NCBI GenBank assembly: GCA_022783665.1
Contig: JALFZJ010000020.1
Location: 17,478-81,477 of the forward strand
Reading direction: 5' to 3'
DNA from: Arcanobacterium sp.
GTDB lineage: Bacteria > Actinomycetota > Actinomycetes > Actinomycetales > Actinomycetaceae
DNA length: 64,000 nucleotides
This document shows, piece after piece, positions 37,941-47,615 of the stretch. The notes beneath the pieces are model-generated. The model was given only the letters and a program-made list of their open reading frames with translations. It did not search any database and had not been told where the DNA came from. Position 1 is the first letter of the stretch, and each line of letters opens with the position of its first letter. The position numbers were made by a program, and so were the translations under genes.

Positions 37941-38372
37941 ATGTTCTTAGGTACGTACGAACCAGTACTTGACGACAAGGGGCGTCTCATTTTGCCTGCG
38001 AAATTCCGCGATCAGTTGGCTAATGGTCTCGTCTTGACGAGAGGGCAGGACTACTGCTTATCGGTATATACCGTGTCTGCTTTTGAAGAGCTACTCGCAA
38101 AGCTTCAGCAAGCGCCAGTGACGTACAAAGAAGCACGCATCTACTCGCGAGTGTTTACTTCGGGGGCAAACGATCAGATACCAGATAAGCAGGGTCGTAT
38201 TACCATTCCCGCCTCATTGCGCCAATACGCAGGGCTCTCAAAAGAGCTCACTGTTATCGGCTCAGGCGATCACGTTGAAATCTGGGATCGCAAGAAGTGG
38301 GATGAGTTCTTGGTGCAAAACGAGTCCAGCTTTGCAGACCGTGAAGAGGAGCTAATTCCAGGCGTCTTCTGA
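37941..38372 (+). CDS. mraZ: Transcriptional regulator MraZ
   Basis: MraZ is the dcw-cluster regulator, a ring-forming protein with two AbrB-like SpoVT domains: MFLGTYEPVLDDKGRLILPAKFR and a second DKQGRITIPASLRQYAGL. Length 143 aa from ATG 37941; GTG 37938 would add one residue. It sits 28 bp after its own probable operator repeats, so it should regulate itself and downstream genes. Confidence 0.96.
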   Translation: MFLGTYEPVLDDKGRLILPAKFRDQLANGLVLTRGQDYCLSVYTVSAFEELLAKLQQAPVTYKEARIYSRVFTSGANDQIPDKQGRITIPASLRQYAGLSKELTVIGSGDHVEIWDRKKWDEFLVQNESSFADREEELIPGVF

Positions 38373-38440
38373 GTGCCGAGTGATGTGGCGGTGCCCTGAG
38401 ATAATTCCCCAATTTCAGGTCAGCGCCACATGGCCGGCAC
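38373..38440 (+). repeat. Imperfect long hairpin between mraZ and rsmH
   Basis: GTGCCG (38373-38378)/CGGCAC (38435-38440), TGTGGCG (38384-38390)/CGCCACA (38424-38430) and CCTGA (38395-38399)/TCAGG (38415-38419) nest into one bulged stem starting right after the mraZ stop. It may attenuate or stabilise the dcw transcript. Confidence 0.5.
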
Positions 38441-38586
38441 TTCACAGGGTTCGCATTGGGATTCGCACAGTGTGTGAGTATGCATCGTGAGCACTCTCAC
38501 CGCGGTAATGCACAGCTGATTGATCATCACGGTTGATTGAACAATACGGTCTGACGCCGACCATTTGACTACAGAAGGGAGGGACG

Positions 38587-39654
38587 ATGGGTGACGTGAC
38601 GCCACATTTTTCAAGCACTGCAGCGCGATTCGATGCAGCCAGCAACCAATTGCATCAGCCTGTGCTTGTTGAGCGGTGTCTTGAACTCCTTGAACCATCC
38701 GTGTCTCGTCCTTCTCAAGGTGCTCGATCCGTGGTGATAGATTGCACCCTTGGTCTTGGTGGCCACACCGAGGCGATCCTTAAGGCCTTTCCAGCCGTTA
38801 CAGTAATTGGAATCGATCGAGACGCTGAAGCAATCAGCTTGGCCTCGCGAAGGCTGGCCGGTTTCGGGCAGCGCTTCATCGGCATTCACACCACCTATGA
38901 CGACGTTGATCGCGTCGCCGCTCGTTATGGCGAAGAATCTGGACGCGTAGACGCCGTCTTAATGGATCTTGGCGTTTCCTCGATGCAGCTCGATGTTGCC
39001 GAGCGCGGTTTTTCCTACTCCCACGACGCACCCCTTGATATGAGGATGGATCAAGCATCAGGGAAGAGCGCAGCGGAGCTTTTGGCATCGGCGCCTGAAG
39101 CTGAAATAGCTCGAATCTTGCGTGAATATGGGGAAGAGAAATTCGCCTCCCGTATTGCTCATGCCATTGTCGAGGCACGCGCAAGCCAACCACTTCAAAC
39201 CACATCGCAACTCGTTGAGCTGGTGCGTCAAAGCATTCCCGCCCCTGCACGTCGAACTGGTGGAAATCCTGCCAAACGCACCTTCCAAGCCCTGCGGATC
39301 GCCGTCAATAATGAACTTGCCATTTTGCAACATGGCGTACCTCGCGCAGTGGAAAGTGTACGCATAGGTGGGCGCGTGGTGATCGAGTCTTACCAGTCGC
39401 TGGAAGACAAAATCGTCAAAAGAGCATTCCGCAAAGGCATTGAGTCCTCGAGCCCGCCTGGTTTGCCAGTGGAATTAGAAAGCCACAAGCCGTATCTGCG
39501 TGATCTGACGCACGGGGCGTATCTAGCCGATGCGGAAGAAATAGCGCGCAATTCTAGAGCCGCTTCGGTGCGTCTACGGGCAGTGGAGCGCACCAGAGAA
39601 ACACCCGAACATCAGTTTGATCCAGATTCCTACAGGGGAGCATCACATGAATAG
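38587..39654 (+). CDS. rsmH: 16S rRNA (cytosine-1402-N4) methyltransferase RsmH
   Basis: RsmH methylates C1402 in the decoding centre. Motifs are HQPVLVERCLELL, the SAM-binding DCTLGLGGHTEAIL and GIDRDAEAI, DAVLMDLGVSSMQLD and FQALRIAVNNEL. Length (355 aa) is slightly above average because of N-terminal and C-terminal extensions. GAAGGGAGG precedes the ATG. ftsL begins inside its 3' end. Confidence 0.96.
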   Translation: MGDVTPHFSSTAARFDAASNQLHQPVLVERCLELLEPSVSRPSQGARSVVIDCTLGLGGHTEAILKAFPAVTVIGIDRDAEAISLASRRLAGFGQRFIGIHTTYDDVDRVAARYGEESGRVDAVLMDLGVSSMQLDVAERGFSYSHDAPLDMRMDQASGKSAAELLASAPEAEIARILREYGEEKFASRIAHAIVEARASQPLQTTSQLVELVRQSIPAPARRTGGNPAKRTFQALRIAVNNELAILQHGVPRAVESVRIGGRVVIESYQSLEDKIVKRAFRKGIESSSPPGLPVELESHKPYLRDLTHGAYLADAEEIARNSRAASVRLRAVERTRETPEHQFDPDSYRGASHE

Positions 39655-40042
39655 CACTGCAACGGCACGCATACAGCGGTCCTCTGTATCAAAATCGAGA
39701 TCAGTGGTTTCCGCGCCGAACCTTCGCGTGGTAACGAGTCCTGCGCCTTCGCGCGGTCTCTTCTTCGTCATTGGCCTATGTATTGCGATATTTTTCACTG
39801 CGCTCGTCATGTGTTTCTCTCTCAATACACTTATGGTGAAGGGTGCGTATGACGTGAAGGAAATCAAGCTTGAACTCAGCGGAGTGCAGGCGCGCGAGGA
39901 AACTCTTATGGGGCAAGTCGTAGAGCTCTCAACTCCGGTGCAGCTTGCGAAGAGTGCCTCCGATCTGGGCATGGTGCCAGCTGAATCCTTGAGTCATATC
40001 GATCTTGAGGCGGGAACAGCATCTGCGCTAGATGGGGAATGA
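39647..40042 (+). CDS. ftsL: FtsL-like divisome protein
   Basis: A 131-aa bitopic protein: a basic N-terminal tail, one membrane segment (about 38-60, GLFFVIGLCIAIFFTALVM) and an extracytoplasmic coiled coil (about 66-110). Sequence identity within this family is always low; the size, topology and position between rsmH and ftsI identify it. The ATG lies eight bases before the rsmH stop, so translation is coupled. It should pair with an FtsB protein and FtsQ to activate FtsWI. Confidence 0.83.
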   Translation: MNSTATARIQRSSVSKSRSVVSAPNLRVVTSPAPSRGLFFVIGLCIAIFFTALVMCFSLNTLMVKGAYDVKEIKLELSGVQAREETLMGQVVELSTPVQLAKSASDLGMVPAESLSHIDLEAGTASALDGE

Positions 40043-40053
40043 GGCGTGTGTAG

Positions 40054-41913
40054 GTGGAAAAAGCGCGAGGCTCAAGAAGTGGACGCCGCACAGCAAAGCA
40101 GACCTCATTGCAGGGAACTACTCATAAGCGGCTCCAGCTCACGATCATTATTGTGATCGCGATTGCGGCATTGCTTGTACTTCGTTTGTTCTATCTTCAA
40201 GTGCTCCAGGCCGATATTCTTTCAGCAACTGCCTCGCAGTTCCGTACACGTAGCTATACTCAAGAAGCCAAACGCGGCGATATTCTCGACGCCACGGGCG
40301 CCGTATTGGCTACATCTGTGCCACGTTACAATGTGCGAGTGGATCAGGTAGCAATCCAGGATTACCGCGAGTATGACGACGATGACAAGCTTGTGGGTGC
40401 CGGCCCCGCCTATGCTGCACGAGTGCTTGCGCCGGTGCTGAATATGGATCAGTCAGAGCTCGGAGGCATCCTCAATGGCGGATCACAAAAGAGCCAATGG
40501 GTGATGGTGAAAAAGGGCGTGACGCCCGAACAGTGGCGCGAGATCGATGCGCTTGATGTCCACGGGATCTTTCCAGAGCGGTATATGCAACGGATTTACC
40601 CCAATGGCCAAATAGCTGGCGATATTTTAGGCTTCGTTGGGCAGACGGAGGAAGATTCTACAAGTTCTGGGCGCTCAGGAATTGAGCAAGCATTCAATGA
40701 GACCTTGCAAGGCGTAGATGGTGCGTTACGCGTGGAAGTTGGCCCAGATGGCACTGTGTTCCCTCAGGCTTCCAAATATGAACAGACAGCGCAAGACGGC
40801 CGTTCGGTAAAACTTACCATCGATCGCGACCTCCAAGAAACCACGCAGCGCGCACTAGCCGATCATGGAAAGAAATTCGGTGCCGTGTGGGCTGCGGCGG
40901 CAGTGGTAGAGATTGGCACAGGGCGGGTATTAGCTCTGGCAGATCTCGATGCTCCAGATCCGAATAAACTCGAAAAAGTCGATCCTAAGGCGTGGCGTGT
41001 GGATGCGATAGGTGCGCCTACCGAACCTGGTTCTGTGGGTAAGCTGCTCACATTTGCTGCAGCGATAGATCAAGGTAGCGTGAGCCCGACAGATACCTTC
41101 GTTGTAGAAACGCCCCATACAACGCCCAACGGGGAGACGTTCACCGACTCTGAAAGCCATCCACGCGAAACTGAGACGGTGGCGGGCATCCTCGCCCACT
41201 CATACAATACGGGCACCGTACAAATTGGGGATACGCTCAGCGACGAGGTTCGCTACAAGTACATGCAGAAGTTCGGAATCGGCGAAAAAACGGGAATCGA
41301 ATTGCTCGCCGAAGAGCCCGGCACGCTCAGGCCTCCAGATACCTGGGACAAACGCACCCACTACACCACAATGTTTGGGCAGGCGTGGGCTGGTACGACG
41401 CTGCAAATGGCACAAGTTGGCGCTGTGCTGGGTAATAAAGGCGTGATGATTCCGCTCCATATCGTGGAAGGAACGTGGGATGCCAACGGCCAGTATCTTC
41501 CCGCAGTGCAAGGCAAGGCGCGCCAGGTAATATCCGCAGAGTCGGCCACAACGATGCTGCAGATGATGCAAGCCGTTACCCAAAAGGGCTCAACAGCGCC
41601 GAACGCGAAGGTGCCCGGATACAATGTTGCGGGCAAGACGGGCACCGCTCAGATCATTAAACCCGAAGGCGGTATGGACTTCGTGGGTTCTTTCGTCGGT
41701 GTGATGCCTGCGGATAATCCGAAGATCGCCGTCTCCATCATGCTGTACAAAACGGGAAGTGTGGCTTATGGCGGTACCGTCTCGGCTCCGATATTCGCGG
41801 AGATCGGAGAATTCGCGATGCGGCAGATGAAAGTACCCCCATCGAGCGAGCCCTTGTATCGTTATCCATGGGTGCCGGGAGAAGACGTCTCGGCAGACGG
41901 GAATGGTGAGTAG
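40054..41913 (+). CDS. ftsI: Penicillin-binding protein 2, FtsI (septal transpeptidase)
   Basis: FtsI cross-links septal peptidoglycan. A cytoplasmic basic tail and one membrane segment (about 27-49) precede the pedestal domain and the transpeptidase. The active-site motifs are S327-VG-K330 (EPGSVGKLL), S383-Y-N385 and K528-T-G; in most homologues the first motif reads STFK, so SVGK is a variation that keeps the essential Ser and Lys. Length 619 aa; no PASTA domains. It starts at GTG; its TAG overlaps the murF GTG. murE, the usual next gene, is absent. Confidence 0.94.
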   Translation: MEKARGSRSGRRTAKQTSLQGTTHKRLQLTIIIVIAIAALLVLRLFYLQVLQADILSATASQFRTRSYTQEAKRGDILDATGAVLATSVPRYNVRVDQVAIQDYREYDDDDKLVGAGPAYAARVLAPVLNMDQSELGGILNGGSQKSQWVMVKKGVTPEQWREIDALDVHGIFPERYMQRIYPNGQIAGDILGFVGQTEEDSTSSGRSGIEQAFNETLQGVDGALRVEVGPDGTVFPQASKYEQTAQDGRSVKLTIDRDLQETTQRALADHGKKFGAVWAAAAVVEIGTGRVLALADLDAPDPNKLEKVDPKAWRVDAIGAPTEPGSVGKLLTFAAAIDQGSVSPTDTFVVETPHTTPNGETFTDSESHPRETETVAGILAHSYNTGTVQIGDTLSDEVRYKYMQKFGIGEKTGIELLAEEPGTLRPPDTWDKRTHYTTMFGQAWAGTTLQMAQVGAVLGNKGVMIPLHIVEGTWDANGQYLPAVQGKARQVISAESATTMLQMMQAVTQKGSTAPNAKVPGYNVAGKTGTAQIIKPEGGMDFVGSFVGVMPADNPKIAVSIMLYKTGSVAYGGTVSAPIFAEIGEFAMRQMKVPPSSEPLYRYPWVPGEDVSADGNGE

Positions 41914-43424
41914 TGATCACAACATCGCTAGCGCAATTGGCGCAGGCTCTTGGAGCATCAGGTGCACCGCAATCGAGTGACTTTGAAGTGACGAGCGTCG
42001 TCACCGATAACCGGCAAGTAACACCTGGTGCGCTTTTTGTGGCAATTGCTGGTGAACGCACAGACGGCAATGCGTACGGCGCAGATGCACTATCGCGCGG
42101 AGCCACGGCAGTGATGACGGCGAACCGTGACGCAGCCCGTGAGGCAGGTGTACCGGGGGCTCGAATGCTTGTGGTGGAAGACGTCGTCTCCGCTCTAGGG
42201 ATGCTTGCCCAGTACAATCTTGAGCGGATTCGCTCATTAGGCAGCCCAGACTTCACCGTGGTAGCCGTGACGGGATCAGTAGGCAAAACCACCACAAAAG
42301 ATCTTCTGGCTGATGTGCTCGCCCCTCGCGGAGAGATTGTTGCTCCACCGAAGTCTTTTAACAATGAGATCGGCTTGCCCCTCACTGTGCTGCAAGCAGA
42401 TGAGAACACCCGCACTTTGGTGTTGGAAATGGGCGCGGATCATATTGGCAATATCGACTATCTCACCTCGATTGCTCCGCCCGATATTTCGGTTGTTTTA
42501 CGTGTTGCTCCCGCACATGTGGGTGAGTTTGGCGGGATCGAAGCGGTAGCTCGAGCGAAAGCGGAGATTATTGCAGGCACACGCCCATCAGGGCATGTTG
42601 TGCTCAATGCGGACGATCCGCGTGTATATGCGATGGCTGCAGGTACCCCCTTGCCGATCACGTATTTCTCTGCCTCTGGCAGTGCGCTTTCTTCGGCTCT
42701 GTCCTGCGATTCGTCTGCCGAAGAGCTTGTGCCTGCGGCTCGTGAGACGATACCAGCGAACTGTATTTGCGCCGAAGATATAACGATTGATGACGTCGGA
42801 CGCGCCCGATTCACTCTCGTAACGGCTGGTGGGAGCGCCTCGGTGCACTTGAAACTCGTGGGCGCTCACCACGTCACCAATGCTTTAGCCGCTGCGTCAG
42901 TCGCGCAGATTCTGGGCCAGGATATGGCTCAAACGGCACAGATTCTAAGCTCTGCGGCTGCGAGGAGCCCCCACAGAATGGATGTGCGCAGCGTTGAAGG
43001 CATGACGATTATTGACGATTCATTCAACGCAAACCCAGCTTCAATGCAGGCAGGAATTGAAGCGCTGGCACAGATATCGCAGGCATCACAGGTACCTCAG
43101 GGGCACAGGCGCCGTAGCGTCGCCGTAGTGGGAGACATGCTTGAGCTCGGTGCGCAATCGCGCTCGGCACACGAGGCCGTTGGGCGCAGCCTGGCTAGCC
43201 ATGGAATCGACGTCGTACTCAGTGTGGGTAACGAAGCGCGAATCATCAGTGAATCTTTGGAGAATTCGCATGCGGTAGCACATCATGTGGATACCGCGAG
43301 CCAGGCACTTTCTTGGCTTCGCTCACATCTGCGCACAGATGACGTAGTGTTATTAAAAGGGTCGCACGGCTCGCAGGTGTGGACTATCGCCGACGCATTC
43401 TTTACTGAGGGAGTGGGATGCTAG
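41913..43424 (+). CDS. murF: UDP-MurNAc-tripeptide-D-Ala-D-Ala ligase MurF
   Basis: MurF adds D-Ala-D-Ala to the UDP-MurNAc-tripeptide. It is MurF rather than MurE because of VAVTGSVGKTTTKDLLA, SFNNEIGLPLTVL and VLEMGADHIGNI; the MurE substrate motif is absent. The central ATPase domain and the C-terminal HRMDVRSVEGMTIIDDSFNANP region are intact. Length 503 aa. The GTG start overlaps the ftsI stop, and mraY starts inside its 3' end. Confidence 0.95.
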   Translation: MITTSLAQLAQALGASGAPQSSDFEVTSVVTDNRQVTPGALFVAIAGERTDGNAYGADALSRGATAVMTANRDAAREAGVPGARMLVVEDVVSALGMLAQYNLERIRSLGSPDFTVVAVTGSVGKTTTKDLLADVLAPRGEIVAPPKSFNNEIGLPLTVLQADENTRTLVLEMGADHIGNIDYLTSIAPPDISVVLRVAPAHVGEFGGIEAVARAKAEIIAGTRPSGHVVLNADDPRVYAMAAGTPLPITYFSASGSALSSALSCDSSAEELVPAARETIPANCICAEDITIDDVGRARFTLVTAGGSASVHLKLVGAHHVTNALAAASVAQILGQDMAQTAQILSSAAARSPHRMDVRSVEGMTIIDDSFNANPASMQAGIEALAQISQASQVPQGHRRRSVAVVGDMLELGAQSRSAHEAVGRSLASHGIDVVLSVGNEARIISESLENSHAVAHHVDTASQALSWLRSHLRTDDVVLLKGSHGSQVWTIADAFFTEGVGC

Positions 43425-44503
43425 TTATCTTTGTTGCTACAGCAGTGGCGCTCCTCGTCTCGCTTTTTGGCACGCCGGTCTTTATCAAGGTTTTGCAAAA
43501 ACGCCACTACGGCCAGTTCATTCGTGAAGACGGGCCGACCTCCCATCTAACGAAACGTGGCACGCCAACGATGGGCGGCGTCGTCATTATTCTGGCTACA
43601 GTTATCGGATATGGCGCGGCGCTTCTTGTGGGATGGCGCCCACCGCGTGCGTCAGGAGTGCTCTTGGTATTCCTGATGGTTGGTTTGGGAATCGTCGGTT
43701 TTCTTGATGATTTCATTAAAGTGCGTAAGGAGCGCTCCCTCGGACTGCGGCCTCTTCCGAAGGTTATTGGCCAGGGTGCTATCGCGCTTGTCTTTTCGGT
43801 GTTGGCGTTGCGATATCGCGATTCTATGAATCGCACACCGGCCACGCTTAATCTCTCCTTCGTGCGCGATACGCGGGTGACGCTCGCATTCGCGGGAGTA
43901 ATTGTTGGCGTTATCTTGTTCGTGATCTGGGCGAATTTCTTGATCACTGCGTGGTCTAACGCCGTCAATCTCACAGACGGTCTCGATGGCCTAGCCGCCG
44001 GAGCATCCGCGATAGCTTTTGGCTCCTACGCCGTGATTGCGATCTGGCAATCCTACCAACAGTGCGCGGATATGGTCAGCGCCACTGCTGGATGTTACGC
44101 GGTGCGTGACCCTCTCGATTTGTCGATCATCTGTGGTGCCATCGTAGGAGCGTGTTTAGGCTTCCTGTGGCACAATACATCGCCGGCAAAGATTTTCATG
44201 GGAGATACGGGATCCCTTGCTCTTGGCGGTGCGTTCGCCGGGGTATCGATATTATCGCAAACAGAATTCCTCGCCATTTTCATTGGTGGGCTGTTCGTGA
44301 TTATCGTGATGTCGGACGTGATTCAAATCCTGTTTTTCAAAGCGACTGGAAGGCGTGTATTCAGAATGGCGCCATTGCATCACCATTTCGAGCTCAAGGG
44401 CTGGAAGGAAGTGACGATCGTGGTGCGTTTTTGGCTTATACAGCTGTTGTGCGCGATTGCTGGTCTTGGTGTTTTCTATGGTGAATGGCTATCGGTTCAA
44501 TGA
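43418..44503 (+). CDS. mraY: Phospho-N-acetylmuramoyl-pentapeptide transferase MraY
   Basis: MraY makes lipid I on undecaprenyl phosphate. This 361-aa polytopic protein carries PTMGGVVII, FLDDFIKVR, AVNLTDGLDGLA, MGDTGSLALGG and the HHHFELKGW loop, all catalytic-site motifs. About ten membrane helices are expected. It overlaps murF by seven bases, and its TGA overlaps the murD ATG (ATGA). Confidence 0.97.
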   Translation: MLVIFVATAVALLVSLFGTPVFIKVLQKRHYGQFIREDGPTSHLTKRGTPTMGGVVIILATVIGYGAALLVGWRPPRASGVLLVFLMVGLGIVGFLDDFIKVRKERSLGLRPLPKVIGQGAIALVFSVLALRYRDSMNRTPATLNLSFVRDTRVTLAFAGVIVGVILFVIWANFLITAWSNAVNLTDGLDGLAAGASAIAFGSYAVIAIWQSYQQCADMVSATAGCYAVRDPLDLSIICGAIVGACLGFLWHNTSPAKIFMGDTGSLALGGAFAGVSILSQTEFLAIFIGGLFVIIVMSDVIQILFFKATGRRVFRMAPLHHHFELKGWKEVTIVVRFWLIQLLCAIAGLGVFYGEWLSVQ

Positions 44504-46029
44504 GCGATCAAATTCCTGGAGCAGCGTTTTTTGACGGTAAAACTGTGGCTGTGCTCGGTCTAGGAATCTCCGGGCAGGCAAGCGTAGAGGCACTGCGTGC
44601 GCACACCCAGGCCAGTATCAGCGTCTGGGATGCACGTGACGACGCTGTGAAACCCTACAGAGGTACCGATCGAATTACCCATGCGTACGCTGATTCCCAG
44701 CCCGAACGGCTCATCACTGCATTGCTCGATACGGCGCCCGATATCGTCGTCATCGCTCCTGCTTTTCGCCACACAGGCGTGGAATGGCAGGCTCTGCGTG
44801 AGGCCAAGGCTACTGTATGGAGCGAAATTGAACTTGCGTGGCATTTGCGTGCGGCGCATCCAGATGGCACATTCGCGCCGTGGGTGTGCATCACTGGTAC
44901 AAATGGTAAAACCACCACAACTACGATGCTTGCCCATATTCTCGACGCTGCCGGCATGGGCGGGGTAGCAGTGGGGAACGTCGGCAATCCTGCAGTCACC
45001 GCCGTCAGTGATCTGAGCAGCGATGCTCCCAGGGTCTTTGCCTTCGAGCTTTCTTCCTTCCAACTCACCGCCACATACTCGGTGGAGCCTTTAGCCTCTG
45101 TGTGCCTCAATGTGGCCGATGATCATCTTGAATGGCATGGCACACGCGAGGCATACCGTGATGCGAAAGCGAATATCTACAATCGCGTGCATAAAGCGTG
45201 CGTCTATCCCGTGGGTGATAGCGTCGTGCAAGAGATGGTAGACGACGCAGATGTGGTTGAGGGTGCGCGGGCAATCGGGTTCGTTATCGGCACTCCCAGC
45301 ATCGGTGAAGTTGGTATCGTCTCAACGGCAGACGGCGATTCTCCAGCTATGCTCGAGGATCAGCTTGTGATTGATCGAGCATTTGGCCCGCGCAGAGCCA
45401 CCGAGCCAGAGGTACTGTTCACACTGGCAGATATCGCTCACCTCGCGCCCATTGGAATGGATCTTCCTCTACATATCGTGAAAGACGCAATGGCTGCGGC
45501 CACTCTTGCCCGCGCAGCTGGCGCACCGGCCAGTGCGATCCAGTCGGCACTGCGCTCCTTCACGCCAGGCAAGCATCGCATCGAGAATCTTGGCACCTTA
45601 GAAGGCGCGCGTTGGATCGACGATTCTAAAGCGACCAATGCCCATGCGGCAGCGGCATCACTTCTTGCACAAAATGACGCAAGCGTTGTGTGGATCGTTG
45701 GTGGCCTCGCTAAAGGTGCGCAGTTCACTGAGCTCGTTGAACGCGTGGAATCACGTATCGCGGCGGCAGTCGTGATTGGCGTGGATCAGCAACCATGGAA
45801 GGAAGCTTTTGCTTCGGTAGATTTCCCCGTGACATATATTGATCCTGCGTCAGCCACCCCTATGCGTGACGCCGTAAGATGCGCGGCGAAAGTAGCACAC
45901 CCGGGCAATACCGTGTTGCTTGCCCCCGCATCTGCATCGCAGGATCAATTCCGCAGCTATGCGGAACGCGGTGATGCGTTTGCCGAGGAATTCCGCTCAT
46001 TGGCGCATGATCGATCCAGCGAGGTGTGA
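44500..46029 (+). CDS. murD: UDP-MurNAc-L-Ala-D-glutamate ligase MurD
   Basis: MurD adds D-glutamate to UDP-MurNAc-L-alanine. Motifs are VAVLGLGISGQASVEAL, the ATP loop ITGTNGKTTTTTML, VGNVGNP, FELSSFQL and HRIENLGTLEGARWIDDSKATN. The ATG at 44500 (509 aa) overlaps the mraY TGA; five earlier codons are in frame but unlikely. A variable stretch (about 245-300) is longer than in E. coli. Confidence 0.95.
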   Translation: MSDQIPGAAFFDGKTVAVLGLGISGQASVEALRAHTQASISVWDARDDAVKPYRGTDRITHAYADSQPERLITALLDTAPDIVVIAPAFRHTGVEWQALREAKATVWSEIELAWHLRAAHPDGTFAPWVCITGTNGKTTTTTMLAHILDAAGMGGVAVGNVGNPAVTAVSDLSSDAPRVFAFELSSFQLTATYSVEPLASVCLNVADDHLEWHGTREAYRDAKANIYNRVHKACVYPVGDSVVQEMVDDADVVEGARAIGFVIGTPSIGEVGIVSTADGDSPAMLEDQLVIDRAFGPRRATEPEVLFTLADIAHLAPIGMDLPLHIVKDAMAAATLARAAGAPASAIQSALRSFTPGKHRIENLGTLEGARWIDDSKATNAHAAAASLLAQNDASVVWIVGGLAKGAQFTELVERVESRIAAAVVIGVDQQPWKEAFASVDFPVTYIDPASATPMRDAVRCAAKVAHPGNTVLLAPASASQDQFRSYAERGDAFAEEFRSLAHDRSSEV

Positions 46030-46030
46030 T

Positions 46031-47467
46031 ATGCCTGATGCGACGTCACACACCTCACCCCGTTCACGTCATGATAACCCTTCGGCAACGGGGCAGCGCG
46101 CATCGCGGCAAGCAGATGCCCGGCCTACAAAAGCACAGGTGCGAAGCACATTTGCGAATAGTCGGCGAGCCGCTAGCCCGAATGAGAATCGCCTCTACGA
46201 GTATCCAAGCCTTATAGCGCAGCCAGTGTTAGATAGGAGGCCTTCGCAAGGCTCGTCTTTGCGTGACCGGCAGACCTCAAGTACACGCCAGGTTGGGCTC
46301 ATTGTGATGCTCACGAGTTCGCTTGCGCTTACGGTACTCGGCGTTATCATGGTGTTTTCTGCTACCTCCGCAAGCTCGATTAGTGCGGTGACGAATAGCG
46401 GTGGCCAGGCCACATTGCTTTCCTTTTCGGTAGCTTTACGCCACTTTGCATGGGTGATTATTTCTGCAGTGGTTGGTTTCGTTATTGCTCTCATTCCTGC
46501 TCGCTGGCTCGAAATGATGTGTTATTGGATTTTCGGGCTGTGTATTGGATTGCAGGGTGCCACGGCTCTGTTTGGCGTGGAAGTCAGTGGCAACAGAAAC
46601 TGGTTGAATCTCGGGTTTGCCCAAATTCAGCCCTCAGAACTTCTCAAACTCGGCATGATCGTCTGCCTGGCACACGTGCTTGCTCGCTTGCATCATAAGG
46701 ATTTCGCTTCCTGGCGCGCTCTCGCGTTGCCGATGTGCGTCTTTCTTGCAGCAGTTCTCGCCGTTGCGGCCGGTGGTGACATGGGAACCGCATTGATCTT
46801 CGTGCTCATCGGCGGTGGAATGTTTTGGGTGTCAGGGCTAGACAGGAAGATTATTGCGATAGTGTTCTTGCTCGGTGCGCTATTTGCTGGCATCCTCGTA
46901 GCAATTCGTCCCTCGCGTCTTCGCCGCGTGATCGACTACATCGACAACTTCTTCGCTGTGCCAGACGTCGTTGATCCGACGCAATCTGAGTTCGCACAAT
47001 TTGCTTTCGGCTCCGGCGGTTGGCTCGGCGTGGGGCTCGGTGCCGGTAAAGAGAAATGGCGCGATCTTGCCGAAGCCCAGACCGACTATATCTATGCCGT
47101 GGTGGGTGAAGAACTTGGCTTGCTCGGGGCGGTAGTTGTACTGGTTTTGTTTTTAGCACTGGGATGGGCATTTATTACTATCTCGCTCAGCATGCGTAAC
47201 CGCTACGCTCAATTGGCGGTAGTGGGAGCGGCATTGTGGATTTGCGGCCAAGGGCTTGCGAATATGTCGGTTGTGACGGGGCTGCTGCCTGTTTTCGGTG
47301 TGCCTTTGCCTTTCCTTTCGCAAGGTGGCTCTTCGATGCTAGGCGTGTATTCTATGCTTGGAATAGTGGTAGGGCTGGTGCGCAGTGCCGATGACCACCA
47401 GGGTGCCGATCGGCGCAATGCGCGCTTGATACGCCGCTCCACGGCAGTGTTTAAGGCGCGTACCTGA
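46031..47467 (+). CDS. ftsW: Septal peptidoglycan glycosyltransferase FtsW
   Basis: FtsW is the SEDS-family polymerase that works with FtsI. The 478-aa protein has a hydrophilic N-terminal tail of about 85 residues, ten membrane helices and the SEDS motifs GNRNWLNLGFAQIQPSELLKL, the conserved YIYAVVGEELGLLG region and LPVFGVPLPFLSQGGSS. The start at 46031 is one base after the murD stop with GAGGTG upstream; a longer frame reaching into murD is not supported. Confidence 0.95.
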   Translation: MPDATSHTSPRSRHDNPSATGQRASRQADARPTKAQVRSTFANSRRAASPNENRLYEYPSLIAQPVLDRRPSQGSSLRDRQTSSTRQVGLIVMLTSSLALTVLGVIMVFSATSASSISAVTNSGGQATLLSFSVALRHFAWVIISAVVGFVIALIPARWLEMMCYWIFGLCIGLQGATALFGVEVSGNRNWLNLGFAQIQPSELLKLGMIVCLAHVLARLHHKDFASWRALALPMCVFLAAVLAVAAGGDMGTALIFVLIGGGMFWVSGLDRKIIAIVFLLGALFAGILVAIRPSRLRRVIDYIDNFFAVPDVVDPTQSEFAQFAFGSGGWLGVGLGAGKEKWRDLAEAQTDYIYAVVGEELGLLGAVVVLVLFLALGWAFITISLSMRNRYAQLAVVGAALWICGQGLANMSVVTGLLPVFGVPLPFLSQGGSSMLGVYSMLGIVVGLVRSADDHQGADRRNARLIRRSTAVFKART

Positions 47468-47539
47468 TCTGCGGTGTAAGCGGTATCTGCACCTGCAGGT
47501 ATGTAATCTACTGCTCGGGTGAACGGTAGAGACGCTGAG

Positions 47540-47603
47540 TGCTGAGGTAATTGAACTCTGAGGTAATTGAGTGCTGAGGAAGTCAAATGCCGAGGAAGAG
47601 GAA
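47540..47603 (+). repeat. Four degenerate 16-bp tandem repeats before murG
   Basis: Units start at 47540, 47556, 47572 and 47588, based on TGCTGAGGTAATTGAA and drifting to TGCCGAGGAAGAGGAA. Each contains GAGG; further GAGGAAG units run up to the murG ATG at 47616. Confidence 0.65.
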
Positions 47604-47615
47604 GAGGAAGAAAAG

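Noticed and set aside
45920..46030. Longer FtsW start inside murD
   Set aside because: ATG 46031 is one base after the murD stop and has GAGGTG; the extension is out-of-frame murD sequence.
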